From Mesonia oceanica (GTDB lineage: Bacteria; Bacteroidota; Bacteroidia; Flavobacteriales; Flavobacteriaceae), in NCBI RefSeq assembly GCF_902499555.1, contig NZ_CABVMM010000018.1:1-49742 (forward strand): DNA of 49,742 nt, read 5' to 3'. Shown here one piece after another: positions 27,838 to 35,624 of this stretch. Position 1 is the stretch's first letter, and every line of letters starts with the position of its first letter. Below the pieces are notes generated by a model. The model was not told the DNA's origin, made no database searches, and worked only from the letters and a program-made list of their open reading frames with translations. The position numbers were made by a program, and so were the translations under genes.

Positions 27838-28474
27838 GACTTGGAAAACTATTGAACCCATTTATCAAAAAATTATTGAAATGCCTTTTATTAAGGAACT
27901 TCAAAACGGAACACTTCCTCTTGAAAAATTTCAATTTTATATGGGACAAGATTCGTTTTACTTAGAGAATTTTGCACGAAGCTTAGCACTCATTGGTGCA
28001 AAAGCAGAACGTGTAGATCACGCCTTAGATTTTATTCGTTTTGCCGAAGGAGCTATCGTGGTAGAAAAAGCTTTGCATGATTCTTATTTTCAAGAATTTG
28101 GTTTAGAAAACCGTGGTATCATTGAACCCACCACGCATCATTATATTAATTTCTTAAAAAGTTGTGCTGCTTTAGATCAAGTAGAGGTTGCTATGGCGGC
28201 AGTTTTGCCTTGCTTTTGGATTTATCAAGAAGTGGGTGACTATATCTATAAAAATCAATCAGCAGTAGCGAATCCCTATCAAAAATGGATAGCTACTTAT
28301 GCAGGTGAAGAATTTAGAACCTTGGTCATAAAAGCAAAAGGAATTTGCGACTCCGTTGCTGAAAACTGCACTGAAACACAGCGATTAAAAATGACAGAAG
28401 CTTTTAAGACCGCTAGCCGACTAGAGTTTATGTTTTGGAATAGTGCTTACCAATTGGAAAATTGGAAGGTTTAA
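27821..28474 (+). CDS. tenA: TenA-family thiaminase II / aminopyrimidine aminohydrolase
   Basis: 217 residues, all-helical TenA fold. It hydrolyses aminomethyl- or formylaminopyrimidine breakdown products of thiamine to HMP, feeding ThiD. The catalytic Cys131 lies in LPCFWIYQEVG. FYMGQDSFYL near residues 41-50 supplies the conserved Asp, and the C-terminal EFMFWNSAY supplies the conserved Glu. It has the Cys-type (TenA_C) active site. The start overlaps thiD by 17 bases, and a strong terminator follows at once, so this is the last gene of the operon. Confidence 0.95.
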   Translation: MKWTDKTWKTIEPIYQKIIEMPFIKELQNGTLPLEKFQFYMGQDSFYLENFARSLALIGAKAERVDHALDFIRFAEGAIVVEKALHDSYFQEFGLENRGIIEPTTHHYINFLKSCAALDQVEVAMAAVLPCFWIYQEVGDYIYKNQSAVANPYQKWIATYAGEEFRTLVIKAKGICDSVAENCTETQRLKMTEAFKTASRLEFMFWNSAYQLENWKV

Positions 28475-28512
28475 CAAAAAAAGGAGCTAAATAATTTAGC
28501 TCCTTTTTTTTA
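28475..28512. terminator. Bidirectional terminator between tenA and the Lrp-type gene
   Basis: A perfect 11-base stem, AAGGAGCTAAA (28481-28491) with TTTAGCTCCTT (28495-28505), has a 3-base loop, an A run on the left and a T run on the right. It serves the converging tenA (+) and Lrp/AsnC (-) genes. Confidence 0.9.
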
Positions 28513-28530
28513 TAAGAATTCTATTCTTAA

Positions 28531-29010
28531 TTACATATCATTAAAGATAGAATGCATTAAACGTTTTTTATCGTTTAAGCTTTCTTCCATAGAAATCATT
28601 GTTTCTGTGCGGTAAACGCCTTCAATATCATCTAATTGAAAGATCACTTGTTTAGCGTGTTCTGTATTTCTTGCCCTAACTTTACAGAATACGTTAAATT
28701 TACCGGTAGTCACGTGCGCTACCGTAATGTAAGGTATTTCGTTTATACGTTCCAACACAAATTTTGTTTGCGAGGTCTTATTTAAATACACGCCTACATA
28801 TGCAATAAATGCATAGCCTAATTTTTTGTAATCTAAGGTTAAAGAAGAACCGATGATAATTCCCGCTTCCTCCATTTTTTTCACCCTTACGTGTACTGTC
28901 CCTGCAGATATGCTCAGTTTTTTAGCGATATCTGTAAAAGGAGTTCTGGTATTATCTATTAAGATATCCAGAATCTGATGATCTACTTCGTCTAATCTAA
29001 ATCTTGCCAT
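28531..29010 (-). CDS. Lrp/AsnC-family transcriptional regulator
   Basis: 159 residues. Residues 1-60 form the winged helix-turn-helix (DEVDHQILDILIDNTRTPFT, then SISAGTVHVRVKKMEEAGII). Residues 70-150 form the RAM/AsnC effector and oligomerisation domain (VAHVTTGKFNVFCKVRA). These proteins sense amino acids and control amino-acid metabolism. The target here is unknown. It lies 76 bases downstream of the M14 peptidase gene, and its own -7-like TACTTTTG lies in that gap. Confidence 0.93.
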   Translation of the reverse strand: MARFRLDEVDHQILDILIDNTRTPFTDIAKKLSISAGTVHVRVKKMEEAGIIIGSSLTLDYKKLGYAFIAYVGVYLNKTSQTKFVLERINEIPYITVAHVTTGKFNVFCKVRARNTEHAKQVIFQLDDIEGVYRTETMISMEESLNDKKRLMHSIFNDM

Positions 29011-29046
29011 TTTGAAATTTTATTGTAATTCGTCTAATTCAAACGA

Positions 29047-29054
29047 CAAAAGTA
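29047..29054 (-). promoter_or_regulatory. Possible -7 element for the Lrp/AsnC gene
   Basis: On the minus strand it reads TACTTTTG, an exact TAnnTTTG match, 36 bases before the ATG at 29010. No clean TTTG lies at -33, so this is only suggestive in A/T-rich DNA. Confidence 0.35.
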
Positions 29055-29086
29055 AAACAAAATTATTCACCAACCCAATTTCAGGT

Positions 29087-30244
29087 TTAAGAATTTGTTA
29101 ATTTCATTGAAAAAATCTCATTATTTAAGCTGATTTCTTCAATATAAGTTTCGTTTTCGAAGTTTTTAACACCATTTATTCGTAAAATCTTATTTTTAGC
29201 ATTTACGGTTTTATGAGCAAAGAAATTCGTAAAATCCCCAACTCCTTGAACCTTAGGCAACCAATGTAATCGATTATTCCGCAAGCTTTCTTCATACTGT
29301 ATAGCAACATCTTTTACCGCTCCATTTACTTCTGCATTTTTAATAATGATATCATAATATAACTTTTCATTCTCCGGTATTTCTTGATACCCTTCTATCT
29401 CTTTATTTCGATAGTCGGAAGAGATAATTTCTGTTAATGCTGAATATAAAGCCAAGAAAATATATTTTCTGGTTTCTTCCCTATCGTAATCTTCAGGAAA
29501 ATGTCCGGCCTCAAATAAAATGGTACTCGTTCCCCTACTTTGAAAATAGTCTCCCACACAATTTAAATTAAAACCATCATCATACCTCCCAATTTGGTTA
29601 GGAATAACTGTCTGTAAATACTCATTCATCCCTACAATCACTTGCATTGCTTTTTTACGGGTTTCATTTACTTCCCTAGCTTCATTATAGGCCGGCGCTA
29701 AAAAAGAAACCGTAGCTGGCTTATTTTGCTTTCCTGCACTAAAAATAGTTCGCTGATCATGTAAGTTAAACCCATATTCCGGCTCAAACTCCTCAAAAAC
29801 CCTTCGCAAGATTTTGCTTTCGGGTTGCGTTAAATTGGAAGCGTCCCTATTTAAGTCTACCTCTTTGGCATTTACACGGGTGTAATTAATAAGTCCGTCT
29901 GGATTTAAAACCGGAATTATTTTTAGGGTACACAATTCCATCACCGAATTTTTAAAATCATCATTTTGATCGGTAACTATAAATTCCAATAAGTCTAACA
30001 CCGCTTTTGTCGTGGTCGATTCATTCCCATGCATCTGGGACCACATCAAAATCTTTTTTGGACCATTTCCAAATTCAATAGAATAAATATTTTCTCCCCA
30101 TACAGAAGTTCCTTCGGTAGTTAATCGCATGTATGCGGGAAGGTTTTTTAGGTAAGTCACTAAGTTGGGATAAGAAAGGTAACGTCCTTTTATCTCTTCA
30201 ACTTTAAATGCTCTATAGTGCTCTAATAAATACGTTGCTCTCAT
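29087..30244 (-). CDS. M14-family zinc carboxypeptidase
   Basis: 385 residues. The zinc site is complete: His72 and Glu75 in MHGNEST, and His162 in NLHDQR. Glu245 in LFEAGHF is the likely catalytic base. VLNPDGLINYTRVNAKEVDLNRD is the typical substrate-binding region (cut here at Asn/Arg). There is no signal peptide, so it is probably cytoplasmic and removes C-terminal residues or side groups from peptides. The substrate is not evident. The promoter region contains two GTTTAC-type palindromes, one beginning 2 bases before the ATG, which points to control by the divergent XRE regulator. Confidence 0.92.
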   Translation of the reverse strand: MRATYLLEHYRAFKVEEIKGRYLSYPNLVTYLKNLPAYMRLTTEGTSVWGENIYSIEFGNGPKKILMWSQMHGNESTTTKAVLDLLEFIVTDQNDDFKNSVMELCTLKIIPVLNPDGLINYTRVNAKEVDLNRDASNLTQPESKILRRVFEEFEPEYGFNLHDQRTIFSAGKQNKPATVSFLAPAYNEAREVNETRKKAMQVIVGMNEYLQTVIPNQIGRYDDGFNLNCVGDYFQSRGTSTILFEAGHFPEDYDREETRKYIFLALYSALTEIISSDYRNKEIEGYQEIPENEKLYYDIIIKNAEVNGAVKDVAIQYEESLRNNRLHWLPKVQGVGDFTNFFAHKTVNAKNKILRINGVKNFENETYIEEISLNNEIFSMKLTNS

Positions 30245-30245
30245 A

Positions 30246-30285
30246 GTTTACAAAAGTAAACATTCTATATTTTACAATTGTAAAC
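30246..30285. promoter_or_regulatory. Two palindromic operator sites before the M14 peptidase gene
   Basis: Site 1 (30246-30261) is GTTTAC-AAAA-GTAAAC, a perfect 6-4-6 palindrome. Site 2 (30270-30285) is TTTTAC-AATT-GTAAAC and contains the perfect 14-base palindrome at 30271-30284. Their centres are 24 bases apart. Site 1 contains TACTTTTG on the minus strand, a possible -7 element of the peptidase gene. A bound regulator would block that promoter. Confidence 0.65.
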
Positions 30286-30303
30286 AAAAAAATACCCCTT
30301 ATA

Positions 30304-30319
30304 ATTTAATTTTGTAAAC
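30304..30319. promoter_or_regulatory. Weaker operator-like half site
   Basis: ATTTAA-TTTT-GTAAAC: the right half matches the operator exactly and the left half at four of six bases. Confidence 0.35.
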
Positions 30320-30460
30320 ACTATAGAATATCTAGCTGATCTATTTATGGGAAAAACTCCAATCCTCTAATTTAAAAAACTTAAATACATCAATTTTAGT
30401 TATTTAAAATGTTTCACCTAAACCTAAACTTTAGTATAAATACAACTTAAATAGATTGTA

Positions 30461-30492
30461 TTTGCTTATTAGGAATTACTTATTTACATTTG
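30461..30492 (+). promoter_or_regulatory. Promoter of the XRE regulator gene
   Basis: TTTG at 30461-30464, a 20-base spacer, then TACATTTG at 30485-30492. Both elements match the Bacteroidota consensus exactly. Transcription would start near 30498, 25 bases before the ATG. Confidence 0.65.
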
Positions 30493-30497
30493 TAACA
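30482..30497. promoter_or_regulatory. Operator-like palindrome over the XRE -7 element
   Basis: ATTTAC-ATTT-GTAACA follows the same 6-4-6 plan as the sites near 30250, with the core TTTAC-n4-GTAA. It overlies the -7 element, so binding would shut off the gene's own promoter. Confidence 0.5.
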
Positions 30498-30516
30498 TAT
30501 AACCAAAAGCAATTTT

Positions 30517-30532
30517 GTTCACAATGGTAAAC
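30517..30532. promoter_or_regulatory. Operator-like palindrome over the XRE start codon
   Basis: GTTCAC-AATG-GTAAAC differs from the perfect site by one base. The ATG start (30524-30526) lies inside the central spacer. Confidence 0.55.
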
Positions 30533-30952
30533 AGTAAGGAGTTTTCTAAACGATTGGAAAAAGTGATGAATTTTTATGATTTATCTGCCGCTGCTTTTGC
30601 CGATAAAATTAATGTGGGGCGCTCTTCTATCTCTCATATTTTATCTGGAAGAAATAAACCCAGTCTGGATTTTGTGATGAAAATCATCGAAAAATTTCCC
30701 GAAGTAGAACTGTATTGGCTTTTAAATGGAAAAGGAATATTTCCAAAAAGTGAAGAAGAAGCCACTACTCCAATTCCTGAAAAACAACCACAGTCTTCCA
30801 ATCAAGAATCTTTACAGACAAGCTTTTTCCCCTCGACTGCTCGTGAAGAAAAATCTATTCCTGAAAAAAATCTTCCTGCTACCGGAAAAAAGAAAATTCA
30901 TAAAATTGTAATTTTTTATGAAGATGGCTCATTTGAAGCTTTCGAAAATTAA
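30524..30952 (+). CDS. Small XRE/Cro-CI-type DNA-binding regulator
   Basis: 142 residues from the ATG at 30524. An upstream in-frame TTG at 30515 is a less likely start. Residues 5-65 form a helix-turn-helix of the XRE type (LSAAAFADKINVGRSSISHI, followed by LSGRNKPSLDF), and then comes YWLLNGKG, a common ending of this domain in Bacteroidota. Residues 75-125 are a Pro/Ser/Glu-rich linker, and the C-terminus (KKIHKIVIFYEDGSFEAFE) is a short beta segment, possibly for dimerisation. Several copies of one palindrome lie over its promoter and over the divergent peptidase promoter, so self-repression is likely. Confidence 0.88.
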   Translation: MVNSKEFSKRLEKVMNFYDLSAAAFADKINVGRSSISHILSGRNKPSLDFVMKIIEKFPEVELYWLLNGKGIFPKSEEEATTPIPEKQPQSSNQESLQTSFFPSTAREEKSIPEKNLPATGKKKIHKIVIFYEDGSFEAFEN

Positions 30953-30987
30953 CTGCAATAGCTATTTTTGAAGTAGAAAATTTTACT

Positions 30988-31359
30988 ATGAAAAAATTGC
31001 CGATTGCCTTTCTCCTATTATCTTTAGTGAGTTGTTTTCAGCCTGAAAGAAATTGTGAAAAATTTAGAACCGGAAGGTTTGAATTTGAAACTTATCTCGA
31101 TGGAGAAATCGTAAAAACTACGTTCGTGAGAAACGATTCGATAGAAGTAGATTATTTTAATAATAAAGTTGATTCTTCTTCTATACGATGGATTAATGAT
31201 TGCGAATACATTTTAAAAAATATGAATCCTAAAAATATGGCCGAAGAAAAGCCTCTGCATATGAAAATCCTAACTACTAAAGGAGATACGTATACATTTG
31301 AATATTCTGTGGTTGGTGAGGATAAAAAGAAAAAAGGAACGGCTAAAAAAATTGATTGA
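30988..31359 (+). CDS. Small conserved lipoprotein of unknown function
   Basis: 123 residues. The lipobox is LVSC with Cys16. The body has TGRFEFETYLDGEIVKTTF, IRWINDCEYIL and KPLHMKILTT, a small beta-rich domain that I recall as conserved in flavobacteria. Public records sometimes name such proteins 'DNA topoisomerase IV', probably because of nearby par genes, but nothing here resembles a topoisomerase. It starts 35 bases after the XRE gene, and its stop overlaps the terC ATG by one base, so the three genes may form one transcript. Confidence 0.75.
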   Translation: MKKLPIAFLLLSLVSCFQPERNCEKFRTGRFEFETYLDGEIVKTTFVRNDSIEVDYFNNKVDSSSIRWINDCEYILKNMNPKNMAEEKPLHMKILTTKGDTYTFEYSVVGEDKKKKGTAKKID

Positions 31360-32189
31360 TGTTTGAAATATTTTCCTCTCCAGATGCTTGGGTAGCTCTG
31401 CTTACGCTTACCTTTCTGGAAATTGTGTTAGGGATAGACAATATTGTCTTTATCTCTATTACCGCTAATAAACTGCCTAAAGAGCAACAAAAGAAAGCCA
31501 CTAATCTAGGACTTCTTTTAGCAATGGTACAGCGGATTATTTTGTTGTTTTTGGTTTCTTATCTAGTAGGACTAAAAGAGGCTTTTTATCACGTTGAAAC
31601 CTCTTGGATTAGTTTTGGAATAAGTGGCCAAGCGATTATTTTGTTTGCGGGAGGTTTATTTTTACTTTACAAAAGTACCAGTGAGATTCACGAAAAAATA
31701 GACATGCCGGAACACGAAGAGGAAAATGCCAAGAAAAAGACCATTAATTCTCTTTCGAAAGCGATTTTACAAATTGTAGTTATCGATTTTATTTTCTCGA
31801 TAGATTCTATTTTAACAGCCGTGGGAATGACTAACGGAATTGGCTCTAAACCAGAACATTCTTTAATCCTTATGATTATTGCTGTGGTGATTTCTATTTT
31901 GATTATGATGGCATTTGCCAATAAAATTCGGGAATTTATTCATGAAAACCCTTCTATGCAATTATTGGCGCTTTCCTTTTTAATCTTAATTGGGTTTATG
32001 CTCATTACTGAAGCAGCTCACCTTTCTGATGCAGTGGTGTTCCAGCAGGAGATTGGGGCCATCCCCAAAGGTTATCTTTATTTTGCGATTGCTTTTTCTT
32101 TATTGGTAGAATTTCTAAATTTAAAAATGAAGAAAAATTCTTCTCCTATGGTGAAAAGTGATGATCTAGACAAAAAAATTGAGCAGTAA
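31359..32189 (+). CDS. TerC-family integral membrane protein
   Basis: 276 residues from the ATG at 31359. An in-frame TTG three bases earlier is unlikely to be the start. The start overlaps the preceding stop as TGATG. About seven hydrophobic membrane spans are visible. The family signature FLEIVLGIDNIVFI lies near residues 19-32, and VVIDFIFSIDSILTAVGMTNG near 140-160 is the second acidic repeat (both with metal-site-like Asp). TerC proteins are linked to tellurite resistance and to manganese or other metal export or metal loading of exported enzymes. The substrate here is not known. It converges on mscL with a 21-base gap. Confidence 0.93.
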   Translation: MFEIFSSPDAWVALLTLTFLEIVLGIDNIVFISITANKLPKEQQKKATNLGLLLAMVQRIILLFLVSYLVGLKEAFYHVETSWISFGISGQAIILFAGGLFLLYKSTSEIHEKIDMPEHEEENAKKKTINSLSKAILQIVVIDFIFSIDSILTAVGMTNGIGSKPEHSLILMIIAVVISILIMMAFANKIREFIHENPSMQLLALSFLILIGFMLITEAAHLSDAVVFQQEIGAIPKGYLYFAIAFSLLVEFLNLKMKKNSSPMVKSDDLDKKIEQ

Positions 32190-32210
32190 CTTTTTATGAA
32201 ATTGAGCTGA

Positions 32211-32660
32211 TTATTGTTTGGTTTGTTTCTTTAGCAATTCATTTTGCTCTTGCATAATCTCTTTTAAATCGTTTAACAGCTCGATATCTTTTGGGGTAGT
32301 TACTTTTTTATTCTTGGTATCTTCTGCATTATTTCTTAATCGGTTAAAAAGTTTGACGATTAAAAACACGCACCAAGCGATAATAAAGAAATTTATTAAA
32401 ACCGTAATTAATTCACCATACCCAATAAACACTTCTTCTTTAATTACCTTTTCGTTATCTACAACGGCTTCCCGAAGAACGAATTTTTTGTTTTCAAAAT
32501 TAAAATCATCGGTCAGCAAGGAAATGGGCGGCATGATAATTTTCTTCACCAAGGTATCGATAACCTTATTAAATGCTGCTCCAATAATTACCCCAACGGC
32601 AATATCAATCATATTGCCTTTGATCGCAAACTCCTTAAATTCTTTAAAAAACTTTCCCAT
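32211..32660 (-). CDS. mscL: Large-conductance mechanosensitive channel MscL
   Basis: 149 residues. Residues 1-45 contain the amphipathic N-helix and the pore-lining first span (FKEFAIKGNMIDIAVGVIIG, followed by AAFNKVID). The loop is longer than in E. coli. The second span (ELITVLINFFIIAWCVFLIVK) lies near residues 85-105, and a charged C-terminal helix follows. It opens under membrane tension to release solutes on osmotic downshock. It lies five bases downstream of parC on the same strand. Confidence 0.95.
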   Translation of the reverse strand: MGKFFKEFKEFAIKGNMIDIAVGVIIGAAFNKVIDTLVKKIIMPPISLLTDDFNFENKKFVLREAVVDNEKVIKEEVFIGYGELITVLINFFIIAWCVFLIVKLFNRLRNNAEDTKNKKVTTPKDIELLNDLKEIMQEQNELLKKQTKQ

Positions 32661-32665
32661 AAATT

Positions 32666-35296
32666 TTAATCGAATAAAGATCCCTGATTTTCAGAATTTT
32701 TATTTTCTTCAGAAGTGTTATGGTTTTCTTCCTGAGTAGAGGTTTCTTCATTATCAGCTTCTTCCTCTTCTTCATTATCGTCAATTTCAGGCACAATAGG
32801 ATCCAGTAAGTTCAGCTGAGTTACTTTTTCTGTGGTTAATTGGTTCCCCATTGCTTTTATTCCTTTCACGGAAATAAATTCTTCTAGGTTTAATTCTTCA
32901 TTAGGACGTTGTTCCTTATTTCGTTGTTTACGGTAAATAATTTCCAACACTGGAATTTCATCGGTAGAAACCAATTCTAATTGAGATTTTTCGTGATCGG
33001 TAATAATGCTTTCTTCCTTCTCTTTATTTTCAACCAAAAAGCGTTTTACGTAATAACGTTCACGCTCCCCTTCCCAATACACAGCGGTAATGGGTCGGTT
33101 AGGATCCCACTTCTCCATCAATATATAAGCTTCATCAAATCGGGTAGTGAGTTCTGGTATAATGGTTTTTATAATTCCATTTTGGGTCACCAACAACAAT
33201 CTATCTTCTCCTTTAAAGGAACCAAGTAAATCTCCTCGTCCTTCCACATTTAGCCTTTTTACGACTTCATCAAACCAAATTTTTCTAGGCTTTAAGGTAG
33301 AAACCCCTTCTTCTTTCAGTTCTACTTTCTTCACAGGATGCTTAGTGACAATGTTACCTTTAGCTCCACGTCCTTTAATTAATTGGTCTGCAAAATCTAC
33401 TTCAAATTTCAATTTTTTAATACTGCCTACTTGCCTTAGGTAAACGGTTACTTTTTCGGCTTCTCCATTCGGATTTGCAGAAAAATAGAAGACTTTGCTC
33501 CCCGATCTTCCTTTAGCTACATCGTAGATTTTATCTCGAGTGATAGAAGTTACGGCAAAACGTTTTATATACGTAGTACCTTTACCTCCATCTTTATAAA
33601 TCATATTGTAAATGGTACGTTTATCTTTTTTCTTAAAAACGGCTACGTGAATTATATTCTTACCCACAAAAGCTTTGGTATCTACTTTGGTGACCATCAT
33701 CGTTCCATCTTCCATAAAGCAGATAATATCGTCTATATCGCTACAATCGGTCACATATTCGTCCTTTTTTAGAGAAGTACCCACAAAGCCTTCTTTTCTA
33801 TTCACATAGAGCTTGGTATTTCTAATCACTACTTTGGTAGCTTCTATATCTTCAAATAGGCGAATTTCTGTTTTACGCTCGCGTCCTCCCCCGTAATCTT
33901 TCTTTAGTTTTTCAAAATAGGAGATAGAAAATTCAATAAGGTGATCTAAGTTGTATTGAACTTGTGTTATTTCATCTTCTAAAGCTTCAATTTTTTGTTG
34001 GGCTTTATCTAAATCGAATTTAGAAATTCGTTTAATACGTATTTCGGTGAGTCGCGTTATATCTTCTTCGTTTACGGCTCTTTTTAAATGAGCAATATGA
34101 GGTTTTAAACCTTCATCGATGGCTCTTATGACGCCATCCCAAGTTTCTTCTTCTTCAATTTCCCGATAAATTCTTTTTTCAATGAAAATTCTTTCAAGGG
34201 AAGCAAAATGCCATTGTTCTTGTAATTCATCATACTTTATCTCCAGTTCTTTTTTAAGTAACTCGACAGTATGGTCTGTGCTTAAGCGAAGTATTTCTGA
34301 AACTCCAATAAAGTGCGGTTTATGATCTATAATCACACAACACAAGGGCGAAATGGAAATTTCGCAATTGGTAAATGCAAATAGCGCATCAATGGTTTTA
34401 TCTGGAGAAATATTATTGGGAAGATGAATTAAAATTTCGACATGTTCTGCCGTATTATCTTCTATATGTTTGATCTTTATTTTTCCCTTTTCATTGGCCT
34501 TAATAATGGATTCTATTAAAGTTGAAGTAGTCGTACTGTAAGGAATTTCAGTAATGACTAGGGTATTTTTATCTTGTTGGTTAATTTTCGCACGAACACG
34601 AACTTTCCCTCCTCTTAAGCCATCATTATAATTACTGATATCCATCTCACCGGCCGTAGGAAAATCTGGATAGATTTTAAAACGCTTTCCTTTTAAATGA
34701 TTGACGGAAGCATCGATAAGTTCATTAAAATTATGAGGTAAAATTTTTGTACTCAAGCCAACGGCAATTCCTTCAGCTCCTTGATTCAAAAGTAACGGAA
34801 ACTTAACCGGTAAATTAATCGGTTCTTTTCTTCGTCCATCATAAGAAGCTTGCCACTCGGTCACTTTAGGACTGTAAAGTACTTCCAAGGCAAATTTAGA
34901 AAGCCTTGCTTCTATGTACCTAGGAGCCGCAGCACTATCTCCGGTAAGAATATTCCCCCAGTTTCCTTGGGTATCTATTAAGAGTTCTTTTTGCCCTACT
35001 TGAACCATGGCATCTCCAATACTGGCATCCCCATGCGGGTGATACTGCATAGTATGCCCAACGATGTTGGCTACTTTGTTGTACCGTCCATCATCTAAAT
35101 CTTTCATGGATTGCATGATCCTACGATGTACGGGTTTAAAGCCATCTTCAATAGCAGGAACGGCACGTTCTAAAATCACATAAGAAGCATAGTCTAAGAA
35201 CCAATCTTTATACATTCCGGTAATTTTAGTAATTACCTCTTGGTTAGTATTCTCTTCTAAGGGTTGTTGGTCTTGAGGTTCGTTATCTTGGGACAT
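32666..35296 (-). CDS. parC: DNA topoisomerase IV subunit A (ParC)
   Basis: 876 residues. The catalytic Tyr lies in SAAAPRYIEARL near residue 127. The preceding HPHGDASIGDAMV is the winged-helix region where quinolone-resistance changes occur in this family. QGNWGN is also present. Residues 430-490 form the long coiled-coil gate, and residues 520-780 the beta-pinwheel DNA-wrapping domain. The last 50 residues are a Glu/Asn-rich acidic tail ending in GSLFD. With ParE it unlinks daughter chromosomes. I call it ParC rather than GyrA because of its parE neighbour and because no clear GyrA box is seen in the pinwheel. Confidence 0.92.
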   Translation of the reverse strand: MSQDNEPQDQQPLEENTNQEVITKITGMYKDWFLDYASYVILERAVPAIEDGFKPVHRRIMQSMKDLDDGRYNKVANIVGHTMQYHPHGDASIGDAMVQVGQKELLIDTQGNWGNILTGDSAAAPRYIEARLSKFALEVLYSPKVTEWQASYDGRRKEPINLPVKFPLLLNQGAEGIAVGLSTKILPHNFNELIDASVNHLKGKRFKIYPDFPTAGEMDISNYNDGLRGGKVRVRAKINQQDKNTLVITEIPYSTTTSTLIESIIKANEKGKIKIKHIEDNTAEHVEILIHLPNNISPDKTIDALFAFTNCEISISPLCCVIIDHKPHFIGVSEILRLSTDHTVELLKKELEIKYDELQEQWHFASLERIFIEKRIYREIEEEETWDGVIRAIDEGLKPHIAHLKRAVNEEDITRLTEIRIKRISKFDLDKAQQKIEALEDEITQVQYNLDHLIEFSISYFEKLKKDYGGGRERKTEIRLFEDIEATKVVIRNTKLYVNRKEGFVGTSLKKDEYVTDCSDIDDIICFMEDGTMMVTKVDTKAFVGKNIIHVAVFKKKDKRTIYNMIYKDGGKGTTYIKRFAVTSITRDKIYDVAKGRSGSKVFYFSANPNGEAEKVTVYLRQVGSIKKLKFEVDFADQLIKGRGAKGNIVTKHPVKKVELKEEGVSTLKPRKIWFDEVVKRLNVEGRGDLLGSFKGEDRLLLVTQNGIIKTIIPELTTRFDEAYILMEKWDPNRPITAVYWEGERERYYVKRFLVENKEKEESIITDHEKSQLELVSTDEIPVLEIIYRKQRNKEQRPNEELNLEEFISVKGIKAMGNQLTTEKVTQLNLLDPIVPEIDDNEEEEEADNEETSTQEENHNTSEENKNSENQGSLFD

Positions 35297-35624
35297 TTAA
35301 CTTATTTCTTATTTTTAGAAACAACTTTATTTAAAGAAGCGATCAGTAAACGGATACGCTTCGTTTTTACAAAAATAATATCGAAAGATATTTTTGTTAC
35401 TTTTTAGGTATTCTACTGTATTTTACATAGACATACAACTTTTTATAATAATATAACTTTTAATTTAACACTGGGAAACTCTGCTTTTTTTGTGGTAATT
35501 AATTCTTTCTGAACTAAAAATACCTAAACATCTAAAACAAAGGGCTTCCCCATCATATTCAAAAAAATATAAATAAAAATCGATCCGTATCTAAATTACA
35601 ATTATTAAAACTCATTTTTTGTAA
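35297..35624. other. 328-base spacer between parE and parC
   Basis: No gene seen. On the minus strand TATTTTTG (35370-35377) matches the -7 pattern and may be a separate parC promoter. TTTTTAGGTATT (35401-35412) is nearly inverted at 35519-35530, and AATTACAA / TTGTAATT (35594-35601, 35619-35626) forms a weak hairpin at the end of parE. None is strong enough to call a terminator. Confidence 0.4.

Noticed and set aside
30515..30526. TTG at 30515 as the start of the XRE gene, and similar TTG starts at 31356, 41079 and 42436
   Set aside because: Each is followed within a few codons by an in-frame ATG with better spacing to the promoter or preceding stop.
30988..31359. Naming the 123-residue protein a topoisomerase IV component
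   Set aside because: It is a small lipoprotein with no ATPase, TOPRIM or catalytic-Tyr region.
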